Assembly: GCF_001640805.2 (NCBI RefSeq)
Contig: NC_066833.1
Coordinates: 1,059,024 to 1,123,023 of the forward strand
Direction: 5' to 3'
DNA: 64,000 bases
DNA from: Lates calcarifer
Taxonomy: Eukaryota > Chordata > Actinopteri > Centropomidae
Part shown: positions 47,098 to 58,750 of the stretch, one piece after another
How positions within the stretch are numbered: position 1 is the stretch's first letter
Layout of the letters: every line of letters begins with the position of its first letter
Translations under genes and position numbers: made by a program
Notes under the pieces: generated by a model
The model's input: only the letters and a program-made list of their open reading frames with translations
Database searches by the model: none
Told to the model about the DNA's origin: nothing

Positions 47098-48665
47098 TCA
47101 CTGTTTTTGGTTGAAATTATATTATTACATGGCAAATAATTTACCAGTAGATGTAGTAGAGTCAGAGAAACCAACAGACCCAACATTCATGATATGCATG
47201 TTCCTGAGTCTGTGTAATTGAATAATTAGTTGAAAGGGGCGTGTTCAAAATAATAGCAGTGTGGAGTTCAATCAGTGAGGTCATTCATTATGTGAAGAAA
47301 CAGGTGTCATTCAGGTGGCCCTTATTTAAGGATGAAGCCAGCACATGTTGTACATGCAATTCCCTCTGAAAACCTGAGAAAGATGGGTCGTTCCAGACAT
47401 TGTTCAGAGGAACAGCATGCTTTAATTAAAACGTTGATTGGAGAGGGGAAAACATATAAAGAAGTGTGGAAAATGATAGGCTGCTCAGCTAAAATGATCT
47501 CCAATGCTTTAAAATGGAAAGCAAAACCAGAGAGACGTGGAAGAAAACGGAAGACTACCATTCGAATGGATCCAACAATAGCCAGAATGGCAAAAACTCG
47601 GCCAATGATCAGCTCCAGGGAAATCAAAGACAGTCTGAAGTTACCTGTGAGTACTGTGACAATTAGAAGACACTTGTGTGAGGCTAATCTATCGGCAAGA
47701 AGCCCCTGCAAAGTCCCACTGTTAAAAAAAAGACGTGCTGAAGAGGATACAATTTGCCAAAGAACATATCGACTGGCCTAAAGAGAAATGGAGAAACATT
47801 GTGTGGACTGATGAAAGTAAGATTGTTCTTTTTGGGTCCAAGGGCCGCAGACAGTTTCTCAGACAACCCCCAAACACTGAATTCAAGCCACAGTACACTC
47901 TGAAGACCGTGAAGCATGGTGGTACAAGCATCATGATATGGGGCTGTTTCTCTTACTATGGTGTCGGGCCTATTTATCACATACCAGGGATCATGGATCA
48001 ATTTGCTTATATCAAAATACTTGAAGAGGTCATACTGCCTTATGCTGAAGAGGAAATGCAGTTGAAATGGGTGTTTGGAAAAGACAACGACCCCAAACAC
48101 ACCAGTAAATGAGCAGCATCTTAGTTCCAGACCAACAAAATTAAGGTTATGAGTGGCCAGCCCAATCCCTGGACCTTAATCCAATAGAAAAGTTGTGGGG
48201 TGACATCAAAAATGCTGTTTCTGAGGCAAAACCAAGAAATGCAGAGGAATTGTGGAAGGTTGTCAAATCATCCTGGGCTGGAATACCTGTTTACAGGTGC
48301 CAGAAGTTGGTCAGCTCCATGCGGCACAGATGTGAAGCAGTTCTCAAAAACAGTGGTTATACAACTAAATATTAGTTTAGTGATTCACAGGAATGCTAAA
48401 TCTTAACGTTTTTTTTTTTCAGTTTATTGAGTAAATATTTGAGTTTGTAACGAAAAATGCAGACACTGCTATTTTTTTGAACAGCCCAATATCATATTTT
48501 CCTTCATTTTCTGTAAAGTAATTAAAATATTGATACATTTTTCTTTATGTTTTGATGTAAAATATAATGTGCAGTGTTCCCAATGAATGGCAATAAAAAA
48601 TATTTTAAGGATTTTGAGCTTTACTCACGTTTTAAAAAACACTGCTATTATTTTGAACACAACTG
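47051..48665 (+). mobile_element. Tc1/mariner transposon inside the Gypsy element
   Basis: The outer ends are cagttgtgttcaaaataatag and its complement, with TA on both sides (47049-47050 and 48666-48667). A second, inner copy of gttcaaaataatagcagt lies at 47246-47263, and its complement at about 48463-48480, so the ends have the IR/DR layout of Sleeping-Beauty-type elements. The internal gene is on the plus strand and is broken. Because it interrupts the Gypsy body, it inserted later. Confidence 0.9.
47332..48375 (+). pseudogene. Tc1 transposase, inactivated
   Basis: The N-terminal paired-like DNA-binding helices (47383-47720) contain [18 protein letters not shown], followed by a GRKRK hook. 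The catalytic part has WTDES with the first Asp, NDPKHTSK with the second and NPIEKLWGDIK with the Glu, so all three acidic residues are still legible. Breaks: a frame change near 47735, TGA at 48110-48112, TAG at 48122-48124, and a missing base near 48149. A cut-and-paste function is no longer possible from this copy. Confidence 0.85.
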
Positions 48666-48820
48666 TATGTTACCTGGGCCTGGCTGAGACTGCTGAGCCT
48701 CCCTCACCAGCGTCTCCACCTCCTAGTAGGCAGCTGATACTATGCAGGACGGCGGCAGTATAGTTTCCGGTGGGCTGGTGGATGACTCTGGACTGGTCTG
48801 ACAGGAGAGTGCATCAGGCT

Positions 48821-49850
48821 TTAGATTGCAGATACCTGAACAATAGGAAAGAGTAAAATTAAATCTGCCGAGGAACAGGGCCCACCGAGCCTGCGGGTGG
48901 TTTGCAGATAGGCCAAGTTCTTATCATCAGTCCAAACGACAAAGGGATGTTCTGCCCCCTCCAACCAGTGTCGCCACTCTTCAAGAGCCAGAACCACAGC
49001 CAGGAGCTCCCTGTTTCCAACATCATAGTTTCTCTCTGCTGGGGATAAGCAGCAAGAGAGAAAAAAAAAGGCACAGGGGTGAAGTTTCTGATCCACCACC
49101 GAGCGGTGAGAGAACTGCCCTGACCCCCGTCTCTGAGGCATCCACCTCGACAACAAACTGCTTGGATGGGTCTGGGTGCACTAGAACTGGTGCAGAGGTG
49201 AAACTAGACTTGAGGCTAGAAAAGGCTGACTCAGCTTCAGGAGTCCAGGAAAAAGTGAGTGAAGTAGAGGTTAGTCTAGTTAAGGGTGGTGCTACCTTGC
49301 TGTAATTCTGAATAAATCGGCAGTAGAAATTGGCAAAACCCAAAAACCTCTGGAGTTGCTTGCAGGTCTCTGGTCAGGGCCACTCCACCATTTCCTGCAC
49401 CTTAGCTGGGTCTGGATGCATCTGGCCCCTCTCCACAATGGAACCTAAAAAGCTGACAGATTGAGTGTGAAAATGGCACTTCTCGGCCTTGACAGTTTAT
49501 TTTCATAGAGTCTCTGGAGAACAGACCTGACGTGATGGTAATGCTCCGATGGGGTGCAAGAAAAAAAAAATCAGTATGTCATCCAAATGCATACTTATTT
49601 AACATGTCTGAGCACATCATTAACTAACACCTGGAAAACAGTGGGGGCATTGGTGAGACCAAAACAAAAAAACCCCCACTCCCACAGGGGAGAAGGCCGG
49701 CAGCAAGAGATTCCCCTATGTATTTTTCCATAGCCTCCTTCTTAGGGCGGGAGATGTTAGAGGCAGCTGGAGGGAAGAGGGGCGACAGGAAGGAGTTCAA
49801 TCGCACAGTCGTAAGGGCGGTGAGGGGGTAGGGAGACTGCATGTAGCTTG
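48821..49850 (-). pseudogene. Gypsy reverse transcriptase/RNase H remnant
   Basis: The RT start (49842-49700) shows [15 protein letters not shown]. Most of the fingers/palm region is deleted. The catalytic word LDDIL survives near 49570-49590 in another frame, with a histidine before it in place of the usual tyrosine. The connection and RNase H parts follow (49343-48821) with [25 protein letters not shown] and [11 protein letters not shown]. Frames change at least three times. Confidence 0.7.
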
Positions 49851-51144
49851 CAGAAAACCTCTGCTAAATCATGATACTGTGGGGGTACCCTGGTCAAGTC
49901 AGGGGGATCCAGAGGAGCTGGGGTGAAGGTCTTAGGGCCAGACAGAGCAGATCTGCAACAGGTGGAATGACAAAAGGGACTCCAGCCGGTGATGGTGCCC
50001 TTAGACCAGTCTATTTGGGGATTGTATCTGCGGAGCCAAGGCTGGCCAAGAGATGACTGGATCAGGAACACTTGAATGCTCTCTCTGTGATTGCCTGAAC
50101 ACAGCAAGGTGAGGGGTCGGGTGAGGTGAGTCACACGGGAGAGGAGCCTACCATCCAGGGCAGTAAGCTCCTTAGGTGAAGGAAGCTCCTCCAAGGGCAA
50201 GGGACTGAGACGGGAACCAGACGCTGGGGCTTGGGCTGGTAGACGGGACTGGGGAGTGAATGAGGGGGCTGCTACCCGACTTGCTCTCTCCCTACGTCTC
50301 TCCCTCAGACGGTTATCTAGTCTGGTAGCTAAGGAAATTAAAGCGTGTAGGGACGAGGTCTCATCACGGACTTCAAGTTCATTTTTAAGACTCTCGGAAA
50401 AACCGTAAGCGAACACACTTTGCAGCGAGACCTCGTCCCAACCACTCTGCACCGCCAGCGTTCTAAACTCGATAGCATATTCAGCTACCAAGCGAGAACT
50501 TTGTCGGAGTTTTAACAGTCTGTTGGCGGCTTCTCTACCCCTCACGGGATGATCAAAGACCTTCCTCCTCTCATTCACAAACTCAGGGTAAGAAAAAGAA
50601 AAATGTGAGTCTCTCCCCCATAAGGCAGCGGCCCACGATGCGGCTCTGCCAGAGATGAGACTCACAATGTAAGCAACCTTAGACTGATCGGTAAAATAAG
50701 TGGTGGGCTGCTGCTCAAAAACTAAAAAACACTAACAGAAAACGACTACAGAACCCTAACTCACCGTGATAACGCTCTGGAGTGGGAATGTACGGCTCTC
50801 AGGAGGCTGGGGGGAAAGTCGGGCCGGAAGGAGGGTGGGGTGGAGTGGAGCGGCAGCCGGCAAAGGTTTTGAGGATAGACGGGAGGTGACCAGCTCCAAC
50901 TGGCCGCTGAGTGCTTCACACAAGCTCCCAGATTCTTAAGCGAGTCCATGACGTCTGCTAAGGCTTTCTCGTGCTGCCCCACGAGGATACCTTGAACAGA
51001 CAAAGCCTGCCGAAGTGCGTCGGAGTCCGCGGGGTCCGTATGGCCAGATCGTTCTGTCATGGTCAGGCTAAAGCTAGGGCTGAACCCCAGAAAGCAGACT
51101 CGGGACACAGGCACAGATGGAGTTAGGGAGTAAAGAAATCCCAA
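49757..51144 (-). pseudogene. Gypsy Gag/protease region, broken
   Basis: 51144-50761 carries a Gag start (SDALRQALSVQGILVGQHE), and 50665-50280 the capsid part (GREAANRLLKLRQSS, YGFSESLKNELEV). A short gap near 50700-50760 breaks the frame between them. No CCHC knuckle is legible. Protease words (LLCSGNHRESI) run straight into PQIDWSKGTI, so part of the protease is deleted. Then the RT leader [12 protein letters not shown] follows. Confidence 0.7.
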
Positions 51145-51296
51145 GGTTTATTAATAAAGTTGGATGAGGGGATGGGAACCGGGCCCGGGTGACGAGGAGG
51201 GAGCAAATCCGGATTGGCCAGGATGCCGGGCCGATGTTTCCGGGGAAAGTGGGGAGACCAGCCGGGAGACCGGAGAGACTGGCAACCGAGTTCACC

Positions 51297-51486
51297 GAAA
51301 CATTAGTTCCGCATTTTTATAGTTTTTTTTATAAAACATAAATCTCCTCCCACCTCCATCCGATTAAAAATTAGTCAAATAGAAATTGTCAAATAGAAAT
51401 CATCGAATAGTCGATTCTTAAAAATAGATGACAACTATGTTTACCGTGTTGATTGACTAATTGATTATTCATGCGCATACCTATTA
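51297..51486 (-). mobile_element. hAT relic, right half only
   Basis: It matches the right half of the 28629-29262 element: acattagttccgcat, aatctcctcccacctcc, ttagtcaaatag, and the end ttgattgactaattgattattc..gcgcatacct. It directly abuts the end of the Gypsy element. Confidence 0.7.
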
Positions 51487-51910
51487 TTTAATTATTTTAT
51501 GTCTCATTTACATTGCTTGTAGGTTTTTAGCTCGCTGGTAGTGAGTGCTTTTTTTCTTTTTTTTCACTGAAAAATTCAAATTTTAATTCAATATATTGGA
51601 ACAGCCTGCTCAAAGCTAACAGACCCCTTGGTAAGTGGCTACCCAAATAGGAGCCGGAATGGGAACTGTAACAAATTTTGAAACGGCCATCTGAGCCCTA
51701 TGGAAGTGCATGATATTCACCAAAGAAAAAGATAGCTGTGGGCTCCACTTCATGTTGGCACAGGGCTCAGAACCTACAGTCGTGTGCAGCATTGCACAAT
51801 GTTTCCCATAGTATTTTTAACTAAATAAATATCAGAAAATATCCCTTAATTATCTCCATGAGCTAGCTCATAACTGTGTCTGTCTGCTGTATGGTGCCAA
51901 GCAGGTTGTA
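51487..51910. other. cntnap-like intron spacer
   Basis: No feature is recognised between the hAT half and CACTA element 2. Confidence 0.5.
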
Positions 51911-52967
51911 CACTCTAATCCCGGATAAGTTGAGTTTACTTAAAAAATTTGAGGAAACCGGTTGCCTTAAAAAATTTAAGTAGTGGAAAATGAAAACTTA
52001 AGTACATCTAACTTAAAAGCTTAAAGGTATTGGAATTTCTGTTTTTAGTTCAGTACACTAAATGCCAAGTTGATTCAACTTAATTTTTTTTGCAAGGTCA
52101 ACTGCTTTGCTCAACTATTGCACTTAACATCTGTAAGTTAAACACACTAAATTCCAAGTTGATTTAACTTTAAATAGTTTACAAGGTCAATTGTTTTGCA
52201 CAATTGTTACACTTAATATCTTTAAGTTCAATGCAATTAAGTCCAAGTTGACTTAACTCAAACTCACGTGTAATGTTCATTTATTTCCCCAGTTAGTCCA
52301 GTTAATATCTTCAAGGCTTTAAATATTGAGAAAAAGAAAACAACAAAGTGGCATTGCTTTTGTGTTTTATTTTACTTAAGAACTTTTAGCTTCAGTGTCA
52401 AGCTATTCAAATTACAGTAAAATGTTTGCATTGTTTTAAAACTTAACTTAAAACTCTGAGCATTGCACTGTGCTACAGCATGGAGCCCCATGTTTTTAAC
52501 AGATGAGCCTTGAATCCTTAGCTCCTGAAAAGATATTCTGCATAAAACATTAAAACACATTTAAAGGCCTAGAAACTATCCTTGTCAGCTGTTTTAGCTT
52601 TGGATGCTTGAATATGTTCTAACATGACAACAAATGACATCAAAATTCTTTGTCGAAAAAGTGTGCAAAAAAGTCTGAACAATAAGCTTCAAACTGTAGC
52701 AGAAAAATTCTTAACCATATTCAAGTTCACAATACTGCCACTGCTCACTTCTTAATGCTAGAAGTGGGTGAATATTCAATCTTCTTCTGAGACATCACAA
52801 GTATTTTCTTACAAGTCTGAAAACAACAACTAACATCTTTTTGAATGTAATCAAATCACAGTATCAGTGCCCCTCTATAACATGCAAACATAAACATAAG
52901 CAGCAACATGTCAAAAGTGCAACATTTCAACCAAGCACCTGATATCTGCACCAGTCAGGAACCGACT

Positions 52968-53601
52968 TTACACTGAGAGCTGGTTTTTCAAAGACTGAAT
53001 TTTGGGTGCCAACTGAGTTTTACCCAGGCTGAACATCACCTGCTGGACAAAGGAGAAAGTATTTTTCATGTACTTGGGATAGTCCAGGTGCAGGGAGTAA
53101 ATCAGCCCAAAAATGACGCAGAAGGCCTGAGGAAGGCTGGCCAGGTCATCCATCACAAGACTTCCTTCCAAGATGATTCCCACTTTGGATGGGTTCAACT
53201 GTGGGCTTTCTTCATCAATACAAAGGAGTCCCACTGGAGTTTGAATGTATGAGTCCTGGTCAGTTGCATCCTAAAGGAGGAAAGAAACAGATCAACAAAG
53301 AGGAGACAATCAAGACAGTTAAATAGTACCTTGTTGTACACAAAAACTGTCTTCAGGTGTAAATTTAGTGTTAGTTCATTTTGTTCATTCAAACTGTTTG
53401 AAGTAAAACTGTATTTGGCAGAAAAAGAAAAGTCTGAAACATTAAATTAATCCTATAACATATGGTATTCATTAATGGTTCAAAATGAAAATGGGCAGAA
53501 ACAACATGCATCTGCAACATGTTCAACAAATTGATTTACTTACAGAGCATGTTTTGAAGAAGGCAGAAGCATCATCTCCCAAGATGACTGGCAGCCCTTG
53601 T
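52968..53601 (-). pseudogene. 'SAMD3-like' second gene of CACTA element 2, C-terminal exons
   Basis: An exon near 53601-53543 (minus) reads QGLPVILGDDASAFF and ends at a gtaagt donor. The last exon, from about 53273 to the stop at 52968-52970, reads VGIILEGSLVMDDLASLPQA, GLIYSLHLDYPKYMKNTFSF and LKNQLSV. This is the usual C-terminal exon of one branch of the fish SAMD3-like multi-copy family, whose function is not known. The upstream exons (PB1-like start, middle domain) are absent from this element, so it is truncated. Confidence 0.65.
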
Positions 53602-53753
53602 CTGGGAGATAATGGACATTGAATACAACACACAGTAGAATGAACAGTTATTAAGGATACTCACATGTATTTAAAACACAATTTGACAAGTAAGACATGT
53701 AAGGAAAGAACAGAGGATAAGAGAATGATGGGTGGGTGGGGGTGGGTGCAGCG

Positions 53754-55115
53754 TTAAGGAATGAGATGCAGCGGTAAGGGATGAGTTGTGAATGAATAGA
53801 AAAGAGGAAAGAACAGCTGAAGATCATAGATCAGAGGTTGCAATACTTTAGCATAACCACACTCTTTGACTGTGGAGGTGTTGCACAGTAGAGCTAGTTG
53901 GATAGAGTTAAGGTTGGATCTATATTTTGCTGGTATGTTCGCAATAACCCAGTAAACTGCACACATCTTATGTTTCAACTTTGATGTTCCAAGAGGATTG
54001 GCTACTTCAAAGTCGTCAATGTAAAGGCCAAGAGCAACTGTGAACTCATCCTTTGAAAGAAGTGAATTTTCAATGAAGTACTGCCCATCTGCATATGACC
54101 TGTATTCCTGTGGGACATGGACTTTCTCTGACATAGCTTTGTCTAAAACATCAGTTTTGTTAAGCAACTTCTGTAGCATGGGAACAATTGGAACATATGC
54201 AAGAGGTTTTTTGCCTTTTTCCATAACATATTCAACTGGATTTACCAGTGGAAACTCTCTGCGCACATAGGCTGCTCTTTTTTTGGCAGTTCCTAAAGGT
54301 CAATCTTTAGAACAATGTGACATTATGTTACTTTCTGACACAGCACTGATAATCTCTTTAACAAATGTTTCATCCATGCAACAGTTATATTTGTTTAATA
54401 CAGTCCTGACTCTGTTTTGTAGAAGTGGTTGTGACAGCTGATTGATTTGCCAAAGCTGTTGTACCACATCTTGCACAGCACTCTCTGGTATGTGCAAAAC
54501 AGTTTGCATCTTTAGTAGAAGAGATGCTAAGTTATGCCCAAGCTGTTTTTCTAAATCATGGAGATCACGGTCAATGGTTACCTCATTGACCTCGTCTATG
54601 TCTTCAATATCACCTGCATCTGACATTTGCTCTTGTGAAGCATCATCATCATCATGACTTAAAACATCATCACCAACGATTTCCGACTTAAACCTCTTCC
54701 AGTTCTGTTCTTTGTGTACTTTGCTCTTGTGTGCTTTGAACGTGGAGTAAATACTGCTTTCAAAGTTACAGTCTTTATAAGGACATCTGACCTTATGGTT
54801 TACTTTTAGATGCACAGAATGCAGGTGAGTGAAAAACTCACTCTCTGAACAAGACTCAGCAAACTCACATGACTGACAACTAAACTTAACTGGCCCATCT
54901 GCTGGTTGCTGATCTGCAGTTTTGGTATGAATGCGGGACAAATGCACTTTAAGTGCATTTAGTGATTTAAACGTACACGGACATTCTTGATGTAAACAAG
55001 GGAATGGCTCTGTTCTCACGTAACTTCCATGTTTGAGTCTATAATGCTTAAACAGCTGTGCTCTCTTTTCACAGCTAAAAGTACAATACTTACACTTCAA
55101 TTTTTTCAATTTCAT
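53754..55115 (-). pseudogene. TNP2-type transposase N-terminus with four C2H2 fingers
   Basis: 55115-54300 encodes four C2H2-like fingers (KCKYCTF..HYRLKH; CLHQECPCTF..HLSRIH; CQSCEF..HLHSVH; CPYKDCNF..HKSKVH), an acidic linker (DDDDASQEQMSDAGD) and a helical part. After a frame change near 54290, 54266-53754 gives the next conserved stretch (FPLVNPVEYVME, YRSYADGQYFIENS, LGLYIDDFEVANPLG, KHKMCAVYWVI) and then leaves the family near QPLIYDL. The catalytic core that element 1 preserves is not present. The apparent start codon at 55115-55113 lies in an inserted retroelement tail. Confidence 0.7.
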
Positions 55116-55272
55116 TTATATAGCGCCATATCACAACAACAGTCATCTCAAGGCACTTTTCATATAGAGCAGGTCTAGACCGTACTCTTTAAAATAGGTA
55201 TTTACAGAGAGAGACCCAACAAATCCCACCATGAGCAAGCACTAGGCGACGGTGGCAAGGAAAAACTTCCTG
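55096..55272 (-). mobile_element. Retroelement 3' tail, minus strand
   Basis: Read on the minus strand it is tgctcatggtgggatttgttg, gggtctctctctgtaaat, gtctagacctgctctatatg, aaaagtgccttgagatgac and gcgctatataaatgaaattg, ending in aattgaa units. This is the best-preserved of three copies in the window (others at 42520 and 44236). It sits at the 5' edge of the zinc-finger frame. Confidence 0.75.
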
Positions 55273-56400
55273 AATCATTGTGTTTGAATTCTGTTTTGAG
55301 CAGTTTTTCTGTAACATTTTAACTTTGAAACTGTGTATTTCTAATGTTCCCTAATAAGCTAACATTAACCTAAATGTTCTTTGTCAGATATATGAACTTA
55401 CCAGTTTCAGTAGCACAGCGAGGAAAAACGGCTGGACGGCGTTTCCTCTCTCCCTGCACGCATGACAGCCCGCCTCACAGAACCGCGTTGTCTCAGTCCA
55501 GATCCCGGTGTGGTGTCTAGACGGTGAAAGTCGTTACAGCGATGTTTTATTGTTCACATAAAGCTAGAGTGAGAAAACTAGCTCTATCATAAGAAGCAGG
55601 CTAAGCTGAGCGATGAAAATCGAACATTAAAACAGTTTCCACTGCGACCAAACAACAACTTCCATCCGAGAAGTCGGCTAAAGGACAGCCAGCTAGCGCC
55701 TTCAAATGTCCGCCGAGCCTGTTCACATTAAACGTCTTCGCCCCACAAAGATAAAACAAAAAGTCCAGTTCCTCACCAGTAGTTCCTCCAATTCACGCAA
55801 CAGTAATAACGGATGCAGCCCGGTCGGAGAGCGGTCGGACTCAGCACGGCGGTCCAGTTTGGACTATGCGTTGAACGCGGTCGCGGTCACGGCCGTTTAC
55901 GTTCCCAGAATCCATCACGCCACAACAAATCGTCACGAATCAAAATCAAAAACAGTAATTTATTTTTATTTGCATTTTACAAATTAGCGTCGTTAAATGT
56001 AAAAATTGATGGGTTTTTTTTGTTTGTTTGTTTGATGTTGTCTTCTTTCTTTCTGTTTTTATTATCTATGTGGTTGTACATGTGTATGAACGAGTATGTG
56101 TAGGCATATAGAAAATGAAAAAAAAAACAAAAAAACAACTTACCTATAGTTTTAAAAGCAGATGGTCCAGTACTCTGCGACTGCAAGGGCCTCTCATAAC
56201 TCAGTGGATTTGAAAAAGGGGTGTGGTATGACAAAAACTTTGAAATTTAAGGTAATTTAACTTAAAATTATTCATACATTCACCAGTAACTATTGATTAG
56301 TAGAATTTACTCAGGGCTGTATAGTAGTGGCATCTAACTTTATTTTTTAAGTGTATTGCAATTAAATATTTAATTAGCAATAAAATCCGGGCTAACAGTG

Positions 56401-56880
56401 TATACAGAAGGTTTTAAACACCTGTCTGCTACAGACAATAAAACTACATACAATTAGAGCAGCAGCAGCAGAGAGCCTAAAAGGTAAATTTATGGACAAG
56501 CAAATGAGCTGAAGCTCAATATAAAGCTCACTATAGAGCAAAATTTCTAATTCTGTGTACTTTGTCACAATGAGTGACTCCTTTCATATTATTACATAAT
56601 ACTATAATAATATTGTATAACACTATACGTTGTTATTGGATACAAATAATGTTAACAAACAAATCAGTGTTTTGATTTAGTAAATATGCAGTGTAGTCTG
56701 AAACAAAAGCAATACAGCTTAAATTGTATTTGGCTCACAGAATACTGTGAAAGCCACTGAATGCATTTCACATGCATAACTTGGTAAAGCATCCTGTAGT
56801 GGTTTAGATCAGGTATCAGGAGCCATCATACCCCTGTCACCAAAAATAGAAATGATTATAAACTAAGGCAAAGTGGCTAT
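56401..56880. other. cntnap-like intron sequence
   Basis: No exon or repeat family is recognised in this AT-rich stretch. Confidence 0.45.
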
Positions 56881-57010
56881 AACTTATGGCTATATGTATT
56901 AGAGATAGACTGATACCAATACCGATTATTGGTAGTCAAGGAGGCCGATAACCGATATTTGGAGCCGATATTTATTTGCAGTAAAAGTGAAAATATTGGC
57001 GTCAAAATTT
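56881..57010. mobile_element. Non-autonomous DNA element end
   Basis: It contains agagatagactgatacc and gccgataaccgatatttgg, the 'rotating gccgat' pattern typical of a fish hAT-type repeat terminus. No opposite end is found. Confidence 0.4.
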
Positions 57011-57299
57011 TGAATAATACAAACTCTCAAACACTTAACTTCATTTAAATGCCTTTAAGCCTTTAAGAATGGAAGGAAACCAAGTATGTTAACGTAAAGA
57101 TAGAACAATGATTTTTGGTACTGGTATAATCTTTAAGGTGTCTAGTATTGATATGTATTTGCAATTATTCAGCTTTGTTCAGTGTGGTCATAGAATGAGT
57201 GAACATGTTGACGGCAACAATAGTGACTGGAGGGATAACACAGTGTATCTAGGTGTACATATACTTATACACATACATATTTTTTATTCTACCTAACTG

Positions 57300-58210
57300 T
57301 CTACTCTATTCTTTGTGTGAGTTTCACTTTGACTTTAACATACAAGTTCTGGATAATCTAGATGACCACAAGGCATACCCATTGACATAAGCATTCTGGC
57401 CCTTTACACAGTACTTAGTTGAAGCATCTTTGTCAGCATTTACAGTTTTGAGTCTTTTTGGGTATGATGAGAGGGGCACTGCACACCTGGATTTGGGATT
57501 TTCATTCTTCTCTGCATATCCTCTCAAGCTCTGTCAGGTTGGATGGAGACTGTCAGTAGACAGCCATTTTCATCTTTCCAGAGATGGGCCAGTCACAGAG
57601 TTGACCCCAAGTCACTCCTGTGTTGTCTTGGCTGTGTGCTCAGAATCATTGTCCTGTTGGAAGGTAAACCTTCAGCCCAGTCTGAGGCCCCGAGGTCCTG
57701 ATCTAGACCAGGTTTTCCTTAAGGATATTTCTATATATGCAGCGATGGTTGTTCTATAAGGTTCTCCCATTTCCACATAGGACCTCTGGAGCTAAGCCAA
57801 AGTGACAGTCAGGTTCTTTGTCATCTCTTTTACCAAGGCCCCTCTCTCCTGATTGGTCAGTTAGGCCACCTCTAGGAAGAGTTCTGGTTGTTCCAAATTT
57901 CTGCCATGTAATAATTATGGAGGCCATTGTACTCTTGGGAACATTCAATGCAAAAGCATTGATAATCATCTAACCCAGATCTGTGCCCAGACACAATCCT
58001 GTCTCTGAACTCTGCAGACAGTTCCTTCAACTTCATGGCTTGGTTGAAGGAACTGTGAAGCTGTGGGACCTTTTATAGACAAGTGTGTGCCTTTCGAAAT
58101 CATGTCCAATCAATTGAATTTGCCACAGGTGCACTCCAGTCAAGGTGGAGAAACATCTCTAAGACGATCAAGAGAAATGGAAAGAACCTGAGCTAAATTT
58201 CAGGTATCAT
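57300..58210 (-). repeat. Old dispersed repeat, class uncertain
   Basis: A conserved series of words known from many fish genomes runs through it: gtcaggttggatggag, attgtcctgttggaaggtaaacc, aggttttcc, ggccattgtactcttggga, gtgtgtgcctttc, aatcatgtccaatcaattg, gccacaggtgcactcc and gagaaacatctc. It looks like a DNA-transposon-related or unclassified element read mostly on one strand. Frames are broken throughout (the longest, 57430-57759 plus, is not a family protein). Confidence 0.5.
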
Positions 58211-58419
58211 AGTAAAGGTTCTGGATACTTGAGTGTAGATTAATGGGAGGAAAAAATTATCATAAGGCTACAACATAACAAAATGTGATATGGCATCTGA
58301 AATACCTTATGAATACACTGTATCAGTGTTGTATACGCGCATGAACGGACATACGTACTTAATTAAAAAAAAAAAAAAAAACACTAAAAACAATCGCCTT
58401 CAAAATAAAAGTGCATGAT

Positions 58420-58530
58420 ATACGTTTATTCATGTTTGATTACTGATTTCCCATTGACCTTACACGAGCCGGTCAAGGACAGCCAAGAGGCTGGATGTGG
58501 CCCACGGGCCGTACAATGCCCAGGTCTGCA
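58420..58530. mobile_element. hAT-like terminus fragment
   Basis: aggctggatgtggcccacgggccg is the 'gcggcccgcgggccg' word of common fish hAT ends, preceded by (a)n and followed by gcccaggtctg. Confidence 0.35.
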
Positions 58531-58750
58531 TTAGAATGTGATATAGCATTTTCTGGAGTCTGTCAGTGACAGACTTTTAAATGTGTTAATAAATTAGCTG
58601 GGATATGAAAATTTTGATGGCTTAATAGGATAAATTATGGTGGCCCTGAAAGTCAACGCACAACAAGAAGTCAGAAAACACTACAACATTCCAGAAAACA
58701 CAACATTTCACAAAATGGAAAGGGTAGAGACAATAGCTCTTCTTTTTCAG

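Larger units (their letters stand above)
45990..51296 (-). mobile_element. Ty3/Gypsy retrotransposon, degraded, without visible LTRs
   Basis: Order on the minus strand is Gag (51144-50300), protease/RT start (50300-49750), RT remnant (49850-49350), RNase H (49343-48821) and integrase (47097-46005). This is the Gypsy order, and motifs such as [12 protein letters not shown] suggest the sushi-like lineage of fish. There is no envelope gene, so it is not a retrovirus. No long direct repeats are found at the two ends, so it is truncated or its LTRs are lost. A Tc1 element is inserted between integrase and RNase H. Integration is inside an intron of the cntnap-like gene. Confidence 0.85.
51911..56400 (-). 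mobile_element. CACTA/EnSpm-like transposon 2 (4.5 kb)
   Basis: The ends are CACTctaatcccggat on the left and, inverted, CACTgttagcccggat on the right, a clear CACT-type inverted repeat. Flanks share only ta, so a perfect 3-bp duplication is not seen. The left subterminal region has at least three copies of ccaagttgayttaactt spaced about 85 bp apart (52063-52260). Inside, on the minus strand, are the N-terminal zinc-finger part of a TNP2-type transposase (55115-53754) and the C-terminal exons of a 'SAMD3-like' gene (53601-52968). The transposase core and the start of the second gene are missing. Confidence 0.8.

Noticed and set aside
45990..51296. Endogenous retrovirus
   Set aside because: The domain order is Gypsy, with no envelope frame and no LTR pair visible.
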